Part shown: piece after piece, positions 22,346 through 34,900 of the stretch
Layout of the letters: every line of letters starts with the position of its first letter
How positions within the stretch are numbered: position 1 is the stretch's first letter
From: Amoebophrya sp. A120
Taxonomy: Eukaryota > Sar > Dinophyceae > Syndiniales > Amoebophryaceae
NCBI GenBank assembly: GCA_905178155.1
Contig: CAJINV010000004.1
Location: 6,640,933-6,704,932, forward strand
Direction of reading: 5' to 3'
DNA: 64,000 nt
The notes under the pieces: generated by a model
Databases searched by the model: none
What the model saw: the letters and a program-made list of their open reading frames with translations, nothing else
What the model was told of the DNA's origin: nothing
Position numbers and translations under genes: made by a program

Positions 22346-23825
22346 AAGAAAAAACCTGGATTTCTTCTTGTTGGGGCCGAGTTTGTGTACGCGAAGAAAT
22401 GTACTATGTTGACATGATGATCCATCGGTCAATAGTTCTAAAACTTTCCCAGTTCGGCGTTCTACTCTCAGGATGGAGGGGGCTCGTAGAAGTATAGAAC
22501 AAAGTACATAGTATAGAAGAGTGCGTCAGATTTTTACCAATATTTGAGAAGATTTGCTTTGATTAATTAGTATTAGATTGTGGAAAGCGATATGATCGTA
22601 AAAATCGTCTGATCTATGTTACCACCGGAAAGTAACGAAACACGGGCAGATATTGTAGCGATTGGAATTCGGAATTTGGAATGTTGTAGATTATCGCGAT
22701 TAAGATTGTTGTCAACACGAAGGATTTTATCTTAGGGCCTTGAACTTTTGATGCCTTGCCCGGGCACGGAAAGAAAGAAACTCTGCAGCTGGAATTGATA
22801 TGTGCAAGTATAGAAATTTTTACGACAGCCGAATGTGATTTCTTGCAAGACGAAGTGTAGTTTAGTTTGTGCTGTGGTGCTGATCAGGGAATAAATTCGT
22901 TTGCGGGTTTTTTGAGAACGTAGAATTCGTATGAGTTGTCATCGAGAGTCTAAGTAGCAGAAAGTGAAAGTCGTGTATATGTTTGCAGCGACAATGATCA
23001 AGATTTTTTTAGCGCATTTGCTTTCGAGTATGCTTTTTTTTTGAATTAACAGAGTTGATCCGAAGCCGATGGAAAGGGCTTCGTAAAGCCAATTTTTTAT
23101 CGTGAGTGTGGTGAAAAAATGTATAGGGAAAACGATGTTCAGTACTGTGGCTGCAAGAAGAGTAAGAATGACACTGTATGGATACGCAAATGTGTGAGAT
23201 TTTCGTTTTAGCAGGAATCAAATGACTTTGTAGCGGAATCATGATAAAGCATGCAGTAGATGAGTTCGAGCGTGTTGAAGGACATTGTTGTCGACGAAAT
23301 TAGCACCGACAGAGTGCTGTGTACCATTACACTGAAATGTTGATGTTCCCTCTAGAGATGGAGAATATGAAAATTTGGGTCGTTTGGAGAAAAATAGAAA
23401 AAATATATCCTGATCGCCAGCACTACCAAAGGGGCCGACATGAACGAAGACGAGATGACAGCGATCGAGATCCAATTTGAAAAGTCAAAGACCCGTATGG
23501 TTCCTTCGACAGCTTGTATTTCACAAAATGGACCACAAAAACGCCGTTCAGTAATGTTTTGTTGCTTTGTTTTTTCCCATGAACCCATCCTCAAGCAACC
23601 TTTCATCAGGACCCCATATTTGTAAGTCTCGATTAAATGACCATGAATTTATTTTGCTTAATGTTTAGCGTTTTTTTTCGAAAAAAAAATAGGTCTGCGT
23701 AAGTTTGAAGTTAGTTTGAAATCGCACTGTGTGTCAGTGTGTAGTAAGTAGTTGAACCGAATAGCACCTCGTCTGATAGCAAATCCAATCACTGGTAAGT
23801 ACGACCCTCCAGCACCAGTACACAC
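22346..23825. other. intergenic spacer
   Basis: AT-rich and gene-free as far as I can see. A-rich runs occur at about 23390-23400 and 23680-23692, and a T-rich run at 23030-23042. No introner element. Confidence 0.6.
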
Positions 23826-24917
23826 ATGGAGTATGTAAACCTGAAGCAGGCCCCCCGCGTGGCGGGGGGGCACATGTTGAAGCCGCATCAGAAGCGAATG
23901 GGGGTGTCCGACTCGCTGAAAACGAATGCGATGTGGGAAAAAATCGGGTACGATCCCTACGCGAACCCGGACCATGACGCGAAGGCCAAGGAAATCGCGG
24001 CCGCCCAGCCACGCGGCTACTCGTTGAATTTAGATTACGGACGGGGCAAGGGCGGCCTCAGCGGCGGGAGTCTGGCGGGGAAAAAAGGCGCACCAGGAGG
24101 CGCGGCCGGGGGGAAGGGCGCTGCGCCAGGTATTGGGTGTAATACTGTTTTTTCTACTTCGATCATGAGAACGAGAATTAAGAAATCTGCGACTTAGAAG
24201 CTCATGACCGTGACGAGGGCGGAAGTCATTGCTTCATCTCGTCTTCAGCAGGTTCGACATGGCTATCAGATTGATGTATCGACAGATGAGTAGTTATTGT
24301 TATGTCCACTGTGCACAACGCGAAGCATTGCCATTTCCTACGTTTATTTGTAAGACATCTCATCTTCAGATTCCGGCATGAATGCGCGTGCCGCGCCCAC
24401 CGAGAAGGCGACAGGGATGGAAGAAGTGGTCAAGCTGGCCGGCCTGTCCGCCACGCGAACGCCCGGCGCCTGCACGGTTTGCGGGATGGTCGGGCATCTG
24501 CCGTTTCAGTGCCGAAACACGATAAAGATCGAGGACCCCAGCATCAAGCAGATGGCCCTGCAGAAGCAACTTGCAGCCATGGAGGAAAACATGTCCGATG
24601 ACCCCGATAGTGACGAGGAGCAAAATAACCAGGACAAGATCTTCGGGCAGGAGCCAATACGGAAGCCGACCGCCCTCCTCGGCACGATAGTCCCCGGGCT
24701 GGGGAAGAGGAAGCGAGGCGGCGACAGCGATTCGAAGAACAGCGACAGCGGCAAAAAGAAGAAAAAGAGGCGAAAGGAGAAGTCCAAAAAAAAGAAGAAA
24801 AAAGAAAAAAAGGCGGCAAAAAAGAAGGACGACAAAAAGAAAAAAAAGAAGAACAAAAAAAAGAAAGACAGCAGCAGCGAAAGTAGCTCCTCGTCCTCCG
24901 ACTCAGACTCAGACTAA
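23826..24917 (+). CDS. CCHC zinc-knuckle protein with Lys-rich and Ser/Asp C-terminus, SREK1IP1-like
   Basis: 283 residues in exons 23826-24129 and 24370-24917 (TAA), joined by a GT-AG intron (24130-24369). There is no introner element. The first 100 residues include PHQKRMGVSDSLKTNAMWEK and a Gly/Lys linker and are not recognised. A single zinc knuckle follows, CTVCGMVGHLPFQC (C-x2-C-x4-H-x4-C), then RN, the same spacing and context as in the SREK1-interacting/ZCCHC10 group of splicing-associated proteins. The C-terminus has a GKRKRGG basic patch, about 70 residues that are mostly Lys, and a terminal Ser/Asp run that would be a casein-kinase-type acidic tail. The nuclear, RNA-binding role is inferred from these features. 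It is of interest here because the genome must splice non-canonical introns, but nothing in the sequence ties it to that. Confidence 0.7.
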
Positions 24918-25829
24918 AATTATTAAAACTTCTTCTAGGTGGGCTGCACGGTTCTACTTCTGTAATTGTTACAACCTCCTGTGTACAGGCGAGTGGTCAT
25001 CAATCATCTTGAACAAAGTTGAGTTTTTACAAGTATGAAGCTTTTTTTGGTTCAAAGACAACTTGAAGCAGAAACCTTGTAGTTTGTGGTCTCCCTGTGA
25101 TGCCACGTGACCACGACCACGTCGTGCGCACGAGCCACGCTAAGACCTTCAAAGAACAAACTCCATGAAGAAAATTCATAGCGGCGACAGCGACAAAAAA
25201 GTAAAAAACCGATGATATAAGTAAGTAATTGCGGCTTGTCAGCATCAAGTGGCCTGCAGTTTTGTCCGTAAGACCGGTTTCGCGTTGCGCGGAAGATGTG
25301 CTGTTCCTTCAGTAAAAATCAGCAGGAATCAAGAAGATGCTCAAAGTTGCAGATCATTGTTGGCCCTCGATGGTCTTGGAAAATTTTTGCAGAAGCAACG
25401 CGCCGTCGTATTCTCCAGTCATAACAACGTTTCCAGGTCCAGTCTTCATAACAACGTCGCCTTGCGTTTTTCGGTCACTGTCGCGATCAAGTAGATGCAC
25501 GCAGATCTTGAGGCATGCTCGTTTCGAGTTCCTCTTCCCGTAGCCTTGTTTCGATTTGTGTCGCTCTCGCCGGTCGTACGTCAGTAAGCGACATTTTATA
25601 TTTGGTTTTTCGTTGTTGCGGTTTAAGTACGTTTTAACGCTTAGATTTACTTTTGGTTTTGCTTTTGTTCTTTTCTCGACGCTCGAAAGCCACAAACAGA
25701 AGAGCTCTGTTTCGTTACTGAGAATTGTTGTATGCAGCAGCTTATTCGTGTCCAAAATGTTTTTCGTTTTACCGCAGACTTTCATTTCCTAAAGCCTCGA
25801 GCCGATCAGATCTTGTGTAGCACTCTCTG
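24918..25829. other. intergenic spacer
   Basis: No gene, repeat or introner element recognised. Short frames around 25250-25800 on both strands lack any familiar domain. Confidence 0.55.
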
Positions 25830-28800
25830 ATGACGGCCAATATGGCGCAAGAGCAACAGACCGCCGATCCAGAGGATACACGAAGAGGACACACTTCCGT
25901 CTCATCTTCCACTGCAGCGCCCTCGCGGCGGAAGAAGTTTGTCACCGGGTTCTTGCCGAATCAAGCTGATGTCGCGGCACACAATTGTCACGAAATTGGC
26001 GCAACCGGCTCTGAGAATTATGCCCCCGCTGTGAAGAATGCCGAGGCAGAAAGCGCTGCACCTCTGTATGCCGACATCCCCTTGGACGGTTTGGAAGGGG
26101 ATGAAGACTTCTGTGCAGCTGAAGATGTTGATTTTGTCGACGAGGGACGCCGCTTAGAAATAGACGGCGATACTAGCGTTGGTACGACAAATCGTGAGGT
26201 CGGCCAACGAGGACTCCGAGGATCTTCAAGCAGCACGAGTCCATCTTCGCCCGAACATCAGGTCCTCGTGACGACCAGTGATAAAGCCGGGCACACGAGG
26301 ACGTCACAGGCGTCGCTACCCTTTCCCACAAGTAGTACTACATCGCGCGGTGGTCCTGGTTCGAGCTCAGCGTCGTCGAAAAATCCTTTCCTCGCAGCCT
26401 CTCGAGCGGAAAACGTGCTCCATGGTACTAGGCGAGAGAGATATAAAAATTACACGACCAGTGTTGGCTCAGGGACAACGGCTCATTCATCTTCCTCAGC
26501 AGCTAACCGACCAGATGAAAAAAGGAGGAACAAGAAACGGAAAAAAATCACCGGCGAGCGTCTCGCCACCGCGCTGTTTCAGTGTTCCTTCGGGCATCAG
26601 CCGTTACTACTGAGAAAGCGCGACTTTCCGCAGGTGCAACTGGGAGTGAACGTGAAGGATGGGTACTACCTGCAGCGGGGAGATCTGGTCGTGCACACGC
26701 ACGCGATCACGGGCGAAGTGTTGCTGGTCGCCGTGTTTTTTGGGTTTCATAATTTTCTCCGCTCGGAGTCGGAGTCGGAAAACAGAGAAGCTGCAGTCGA
26801 CAGCAGCTCATCACCGACGTACGATCATTCCGGAGCAACAACTACGGGGGCAGATGATGGTAGTTGTGCAAGAGGAGCGTCGACATTATCTCCCGCACAG
26901 CATGGTCAATTTCTCATGTTGAATGAGGAGACGGGCGACTTGGTTTGGGCACAGCAAGAGCAAGTGTTGCTTGGCGGAAAAAAGTCTTCAGGAGTCGGCC
27001 CTTCGACCTCATCCTCTGGAGCGGTGGCGTCGGCAAGTTCGTTGTTCATACCTGGAAGTAGAACTGGTTACACCCAGCTTTACAACCAGTCTTTTCACCA
27101 GCTCACCATGTCCCCTGCAAGCCTGGGAAAAAGCGCAACGTGCAGGATCCACCGGGGCTCACCGGCGATCGCGAGCGTGGCGCTCGACTTTCTTCAGGAA
27201 GATCGCGTGTTCGTCAGCTGCCGGGACTTTTTCGAGAGCGTTACCAACGTTGGGGGGAGGGCGGCAAGGTATCTGCCGAACTTACTCGTCGGGTTTGCGC
27301 CCTTTTTCGACCAGTATTTGGCAAAGGTGGCTGCAGTGGTGAGCGGCCGGGGAGACGAGCTTCTGGTGCGAGAGGAGGAGTATAAAAATACGGAGAGGCA
27401 TGGTGTTGATGCTCTTATTTTTCCATCAGAATCAGCCGCGGGACTACGAGTCGGCTCAACTCCCGCTCCGGACCACGGGGATAAGTCGCGTCACAAAGCA
27501 GATGAACTCATCAAGGGGACACAAAATAATGATAATCACGCAGGAGCAGCTTTGGCGGATAATGACCTTGTTCCCTTTTTAGGAACAGTCAATGTACCGT
27601 CGCCAGGAACAATTGTGGGACTCGCACCAACACCAGACTTTTGTCCCATCGCGGTCCAACCCGCAGGACATGCGTGGCTTGGGACGACCGTATGCATTGC
27701 AAAAGCATCCTCGTACTAGTAGCTAGAAATCGCATTACAAATTTCGCCAGCATGAGAAATGGAATTTATCATGCTGTTTTGCCTTGGGATGGAGATTTGT
27801 AATGCATCACTGCGATTGCTACGAGTATGATAATTTTGCACATGATAAACCGCGCAAGTCGACAAGTTACGCGAGGTTCTTCTCAGTCTCCTCACGATGG
27901 ACCGCGACCTGTTTCCCGGCTTTCTCTCCACGCAGCCCTACAACGAGACGCTGCGCGGGTTGGCGCGGTACCTGGGCCGGGCTTTTCGGCCGGAGGATAA
28001 GTGGCGCTGGAAGCGAGGAAGGCAGAATCGTGTGGAAAACGAGCCGACACGGAGAAGAAGGAAGCTGTTGCTCCGCACCCGCCGCCGCCGCGCGCTCACG
28101 CTGCAGGAGCAGCAGCAAACGCGGCTGGGGAGAAACTCGGTGCTGGGAAAAACGTCCCACGTCCGGGTGGATATCTTTCCGCAGCCCAGGCGTATGATAG
28201 GAGCGAACTACCTTCGCTCATAGGCATGGTTGTTATAGTAGGGATTTGTATTTCCATTTCGTTTCTGCATCTTGACCTTGAGAAATACAAATACCAATAC
28301 GCACGATGAGGGAAGATTCTTCTTTTGCGAAGTGATACGCGGGCGCGGCAGCTCACAAGAGTCCGAGCGCGGAGGTGGATCTACTTCCGGAGATAAAATC
28401 GCGGAAGATGATCTTCATGGCAACCCAGCTCCTGTGGAAGATGAAGAAGATGAGGTTGGGGCAGCGTACAAGGCGCAAGACAATTACACAGAGACTTCTT
28501 CAGAATCGTCGAACAGTGACGAGGAAGAGATAGAGTCTGACTTTTTCCTGGACGAAGAGGATGTTATTGATACTGCGGGTCGTGGTGTCAAGCCGCGTGA
28601 GGACAAATCGAAATCCGCATCTTCTGGAACCAGCAGTAGCAGCGCAAGTGATAGGGAAGAGAATCCGTGTCAGAGTCATCAAAATGAGGACCAGTGCGAG
28701 GAAAAACACCAGCAGCTTCCACTCTGGCTGCGGAAACTCATCGGGGACCTCGGGCTCTTTTTTCACGCGTGGTTGCAGAAAGAATTCAAGCCCTTTGCGT

Positions 28801-30227
28801 ACGACACCGACCGGAAGAATTGGTTGCGGACCTGCTGTATGCATTGCAAAAGTATTGTAGTTCTAGTACTACTTCTACTTGCAGTTATGCATGACAAATC
28901 TAAGTTGCTACCTGAACTACCATGACAAATTGAGTTTTTGTTCTTGGGAAAAGTTGTGATGCAATTCATACTAGTACGATGCTTTTTCTATTGCATATGC
29001 TGCAATCTGCTCAATTTGGAGTGCTTCCGCATGTTGGACGCGTTTGAAGAAGATTTTTACGATGTGGAGAAAGCGCTCGAAAAGATCGTCGGCAGTGACA
29101 ATTATAACTGTGCGATCAGTACGTGTACGAGTACTGCTAGTCCTCCCGGTTCCACTCCTTTTGAACCAGCTACGAGGAGAGCTACAACCAGCAATGGCGG
29201 TCGTTATCATGCGGATAGTACAACAAGTTCTAGTACCTGCAAAAATCGCAGTTCAAGCTCGACCTCTCCAAGGGCAACATCTTCGCCGCTTGACATCGGC
29301 AAGAACAAGCAACCAGCCACGACAACAAGAACTCCTCGCGCTTTACAAATCAGCGCGGAGGTGCCGCTCGTCCTCCTCGATTTGCGCAATTTGCTGGTCG
29401 TGGCAGCGTGCATTCTGGATGTGCGGCGCGACGTGGTTTCCCCATCGATAGGCATCTTCGAGTCGGTCGGTGATTTGCTGTATGACGATAGGAAATACCT
29501 AAGCCAAAATCACGACGTTTGCGAGTACCACGCGAGACTGGTGCCGCTTTTGGAGCAAACACCTCTATATGATGCTAGTTTCGAAGATGCGGAACCGGAA
29601 GGAGGACTACAGAGGGAAATCAGAAAATCGCCAACGGATAGTTATACTAGTACGACCACAACGGGGCTGGGGCTGCAGCAGGGGAGCGATCAGAACTACG
29701 TCAAAAAAGAGAATCATCATGCAGAGGAACCTCCACTAGCACTACCACTGCCGGACGTGTCACTCTTAGCCAGCACTCTGATGACGAAAAACCTCAATGA
29801 TTTGGAGCAAGTGGACGTCGAAGGAAGCTACGACCTCGGCTTTGCAGGTGGTTCAACATCTCCGTATCACCACGAAGCCCCACAACTGCTGTTCCACGCT
29901 GCTGGTAGCGGGACGACAACTGCTGCTAGACGGGCTAGAGTCCTATCGTCTGCGAACGCCATCGCCCCGGTTGTGTCGCAAGGTAAGCTCCGCTACCTCC
30001 TCACCAGAACGCGTGCAAGGTTGAAACGAGTGGGAAAGCTTGAGAAGGCGCTGTATGCGCGGTTGAGCGCGCCAGAATACGTGGTGCCAAACGAAAGTTT
30101 GGAAAAAAAAATTACGCACGGATTTTCCCTAGCGCATTTTTATCAGAAGGACGGAATCGACACTAGTGGAACAAAGAACGGCTTCTATGATCGTTCTACT
30201 TCGCAAAACAGAACAAATGGAAAATAA
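25830..30227 (+). CDS. large protein of unknown function
   Basis: 1309 residues in four exons: 25830-27690, 27853-28191, 28333-28837 and 29003-30227 (TAA). The first 230 residues are acidic/Ser-rich and end in a basic RRNKKRKK patch (a possible nuclear signal). A more compact stretch then begins with ERLATALFQCSFGHQPLLLR and continues through a Val/Leu-rich segment (GDLVVHTHAITGEVLLVAVF) to a possible second folded region (PAIASVALDFLQEDRVFVSC). Exon 2 is Arg-rich, exon 3 very acidic, and exon 4 holds helix-forming segments such as VPLVLLDLRNLLVVAACILD. No known family was recognised. Two family D elements (IE21, IE22) interrupt it. The 28192-28332 intron is a plausible GT-AG intron (AGG C|GTATG...GCGAAG|TG ATA). 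The second ATG (25842) is an alternative start. Confidence 0.65.
27691..27847. mobile_element. introner element IE21, family D
   Basis: Left end TATGCATTGCAAAAGCATCC; right end AATTTTGCACATGATA. Flanks GACCG and AACCG (one mismatch). Removal joins ACG ACC G|CG CAA. Confidence 0.9.
28838..28997. mobile_element. introner element IE22, family D
   Basis: Ends TATGCATTGCAAAAGTATTG / CGATGCTTTTTCTATTGCATA (last 20 nt shown in part). Perfect TGCTG repeats (28833-28837, 28998-29002). Confidence 0.92.
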
Positions 30228-31901
30228 GAATAAGTAACTGAAATCAGGAGCCAATGCAGATTGCTCGAAATTATAATGAATAGTCTCGTCACAAGTTGTG
30301 CCAGGATGGATCTACTGTGATGAAGAGGCAGTGCCACCAAATGACATCAATGTCGCTTGATCGCTCGCGCAGTGCAACAAATGCAATTCAGTTCAAAAGT
30401 TGTGACGCTCACATTGAAGATCGCAAAAGGTGAAATGGTGATTTTTATTGGAACATCCAGAAAGATTGTAAGTGTAACCGTGTCGCCAGCAGATACGTAG
30501 ATAGCTGACGGATGTGAAATGAGATCGGACAATGAATATTAACGAACTGCATCAAGTGAAGAAATGCAGGATCTGTAATGCTCCCGCAGTGGCAATTGCA
30601 AAGCAATTTCGATTCGGTTTGCTGTAGAGTTCCTAGATGAACAACAGGAACAGCTCGGTATATCTATAGAACCGGAACGAAAAATGAACAGAGGTCAAGC
30701 ATTTGGTGCAGCGGCAGCGAGACAATTCGGATCTTTTGACCGAGAATTTTTCGTTCACACACATTACTAGAGCTGTCAGCTGCGTCGATCAGGACAAAAA
30801 GATAAAGTCAGTCACTGCGATTTAGTACACGACCGCAACGAGAGCGAAAGATCTCTGTGTGCAACAAATGAAAGCGTCTCGAAAATAAAAAGACGAGATC
30901 TGACGCTATTTCTGTGGCGAAACCGATCCCATGAAGAAAATTGCGATAATATCAACACAACTTCGCACACTGATAAATAGTATGTAAGGACAACGAATTT
31001 TTGGAGAAAATTGCACGGGCGTCGTCCTCGCGGTTGATAAAGTCAAGATTCTAAACTGATCAAACAGGCTTCGTTCATACGGAGGTTTATTCTGGATTTT
31101 TCGGGCGCTTGTATCATTGTACGGTATAATTATTCCCTGCTTTTTTTAGCTTGGTTTAATATCTGTATTGATACACAATCCAGATTAATACCCCTGTAGA
31201 AGTACAACACGCACTGATTATATCCTGATCACAAACTGTTCTACGGACGAAGCTTCAGTTTCCACGAACTAAACGCGGCCGCTTAAAGAACTTCAACTTT
31301 TAGAAAGTACTATCGCGCGACCCTTCGAAATATTGAGTTACGACGAAGGCGTTGTTGTGTATTCCCAAAAAATAGATCGGACGCTACGAAGGCTCCACAA
31401 CTACGACGTGCATGCAAGAAAAAAGAAGTAGCGAGTTTGTTACCGGAAGTCGTACTAAGAATCTCTACAACTGCAAACCTTTATTCTACTACTTTTGAAT
31501 TACGACGGATAGAGGTTTCCCGCTTCTATCCGCCTCTTTTGCGAAAAATGTCGAAAATGCAATAGCGAATTGCTATTTTTCGACTCGTCTCGAGTGGTGT
31601 AAAAATCTCGTGAAGTTACCTTCTACTTTACATCTTTTTGGATTATTATACAATAAGTTCTTTCTGCTCTACTTTGAGCGCGAAGGCGACTATTGTAGCG
31701 GGCTGTGTGATATCTTCGTCACGAACCTGAAATTATTTCCAGTTTATACACGACAGTACAACTGTTGCAGTGGTTTGAAACAGAGTCAGGGAGCTAACGC
31801 CGCGAAAAAGCAGCAGCTCTTTGTAATACAACAAGAAGAACGACCCGAACCGCGTACACGACCAAAAACCGTGTAACAACCACCGACTCCAGCCCACCAA
31901 C
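30228..31901. other. intergenic spacer
   Basis: About 1.7 kb, AT-rich, no coding pattern, RNA gene or introner element seen. The open frame 31610-31876 just upstream of the next start has no similarity that I recognise and is probably 5' UTR or promoter. Confidence 0.6.
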
Positions 31902-34900
31902 ATGGCGTCAGCACCAGCTGCACCGAATACTAACCTGCGAAGCGGCGAAGAGCTCGCCAGGCCTCGCGGGATGACGGGAAGAACGTCGAGCAGTAGGGCG
32001 GGGGACAGAGAGGACAACTACGAGGGGGCGCCGCTACTGGGTGGGAATGAGCTTGACAACTACGAGACAGAGGACAAGAAAGATGAGAACAGAGATGAAG
32101 AGAATCAAGCTCCGACCACAGCACCTGCTCCCCAGCAGGACACCAGCGGCGACTCACTTACGTGGACTTCAATCCTCATCCTATCCGGGTTCGTCGTGGT
32201 GCTGGTGGCCGCCTCCGTTGGGTTAAGAAAAGTGATGAAGGATACCAAAGTTTTGTCCCAGTCCGTCGTACTCGGAGTGGGGTTCTGTGCGTCGGTCACG
32301 TACTTTTTCATCTCCGTTTTGGTTTCCAACAACCCGTATCAAATGTAAAAATGTCTGGAACTTTGCTAGACTTGTCATGCAGGTTTTCCATGACCCATAT
32401 GATCTGTAATGGAGGACCTAGCATGACAGATTCAGTGAGATCACTATCATGCCTGTCCTGCATGACAAACTCCTGCCTCTCAACTTGATCAAAATTGGAC
32501 AGCATTTGGGAATCATGCAACACAGATTTTTGCATGATTCAGATTTAGCATGACAAGTTCTAACCTTCCAGACCCAGACATTTTTGCAGTGCATAACCCG
32601 TTCCGCAGAGACGCGGAAACCGGGCGAGTCCACTTCTGGGAAAACTTGAAGAACGGGCTCGCCACCACCTTGTCCCCGCGGAAAATCTGGGAATTCTTCC
32701 CGTCCGGCGCCTGCTTCGGCATCAGTCAGGCGTTTTTGGTGATGGGGCCGTTGTTTGTCGGACCGGGGTTGAGAAACATGTTTGGGCAGTCCAAGATCCC
32801 GATGAGCATGCTCTTCGCGTGGCTGATTCTCGGGAAGAAGCACACGCTGATGCAGTGGATCATCATTTGCTGCCTCGCGGTTGCCGTCGCGATGTTCGGC
32901 ATTACCCAGAAGGGAGAATTGGACAAGGGCGAGGACGAGGAGGGCAGCAGCGTGAAGCTGCCCTTTGGCTTGATCGTCATTCTGCTCGGGTCCGCCGCCG
33001 CGGTGTTGGGCGGGACGCTGCAGGAGAAGCTGATGAAGAAGGAAAAGGAGGTGTCGATCTTCACCCAGAAGTTCCAAACAGACATCTCGCAAATCTTTAT
33101 CACCATCGGGATGCTCTTCCTGATGCCGTACATCGGATCGTCGCTCGATTTGCTCCAAGAATCCTGCTTCAGCAACGCAAAGCCGGAGAATTTGTACCTC
33201 AGACAGTCGCTGTGGACCTACCGCGGGGTCGTTTTGACCGTGAACGACGGCATGCAGGAGGGCAAGGAGTTTTTCGAAAAGTCGTTGCGGAAGTTTGAGC
33301 AGGACAAGGAGTCCGAGGTGGATTTTTTGCACGACTACTACCAGGCGGAAGCCCTGGAAACGAACCAGAAATTCTGGAACGGGGAATTTTTGAAGGGGGA
33401 CCAGTACCGGAAGAACCCCGGGTTCGAGACCGCGAAATACGACAGTGAGAAAAAGTACGAATCAGGGACGGGGACCATCGGCGCGAGAAGGGCGCTTCCC
33501 CACGTGAAGGCGCTCGAAGAGCTGAAGAAGAAGGTCGGGAAACTCGCCGACCGCGCGGCTAAGTCACCGTACAAGAGAAATCTGCGCATGGTGGCGCCGA
33601 ATGAATGGCAGACGAAAATCGCGATCGGCGGGAAGCTGTCGACCTATACTGAGAAAACAAAAGAGGAAAAGTACGAGATGAAGATGTGGACGGACGAGGA
33701 GATATCTGACGCCAAAGCAGCGAAAGAGCCATTAGCGGATGCGGACGTCCGCGGTGTCTACCACAGGTTAATCATCGACTACCAGGACAACAACAATGCC
33801 AATCCGACCGACATCGTGAACGATTCCTCCGTGCTATCCTGAGTAAAAACGTACCCACACCATAGTCAAGATGGGAAATCGGCTAGACAAATCCACAAGT
33901 TTTGGCTGTTTTGCATGCCAAATTTGGATTCGTATTGTAGTGCTGTTTGAGCTAGCTCAGCAGCATCACAGATCTAGCATACCATGCTGATTGGAGCATG
34001 ACAAATTGCAAAACACGACTAGAAAATGCTTCTCATGAGGCTCCGCATGAGAAACATTTTCAGCATGTAGATTTGCATTACAACTCTGGTGTGGGTACGT
34101 TTTTACTCAGGATACGTCCCGAACCAGAAGAAATACGTTTTCTGCAAGTTCTATGGAACTGTCAGGATCGAAATCGACAAAGTTGAAATGATTTGCCATG
34201 CATAAAATGGATGCCAGTTGTAACCCAGTTTCCAACTGGCGCATGACAAATTTGGGTAGAGCCGAGATCCAGTTTGTCATTCTGTTTGGGTAAGGAGGAT
34301 GCTTTTTGTCATGCTAATTTAGCAGCTCAGTGTCAGTTTCTACTCCTCAAAAGGCTTGCAATCTACTGCCTCTCTCGCCTACTCTGCAAGACAGGCACTT
34401 TGTGGGCTGCATTTTATGCATGAGAAATCATTTCAACTCTGTCGATTTCGATCCTGCCACATCCATAAGTTCAAGCAGTCGGCCAAGGACCGGGTCGACT
34501 CTGTCGAGGAGTTCGAGGATAGCGACAATGCGAATCAGAAGTACCATATGAGGTACTTCCGGCCGCAGGGGTGCTTTGTGAACAAGAAAGTGACCAGCGA
34601 TGCTAGCAAACAAACCGCTTCGGCTGCCGAGTGGCAACTGTACGTGCCGATGAACACGACAAAAAGCGCCGAGGATTTCAAGGTGACCAGCAGGTCCAAC
34701 GGAAAATCGACGGACAGCTCTGATTTCCAGGCACACATCCCGAAAGACGATAGTGTGGTCGGGTTGGACAAACTGAAAGCGATAGTGAGTGGGGAAGTGG
34801 TGGTGGATCCAACGGCAAGCCCGCCACAGAGTGTGACGAAGTTCTTGTGGAAAGAACTGCCTTTCGTGTTGTCTGACAGTTACTTCCACTCGGGTTTTGG

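Noticed and set aside
24739-24880. Purine-rich AAG/AAA tract as a simple repeat or regulatory element
   Set aside because: It is in frame within the zinc-knuckle gene and encodes the Lys-rich tail.
25835-25850. GCCAATATGGCGCAAG resembles the end of the dinoflagellate spliced leader (13 of 16 positions)
   Set aside because: It lies within the coding start (M-T-A-N-M-A-Q-E), the upstream part of the leader is absent, and a chance match is plausible. A relict leader could only be argued with mRNA 5' ends.
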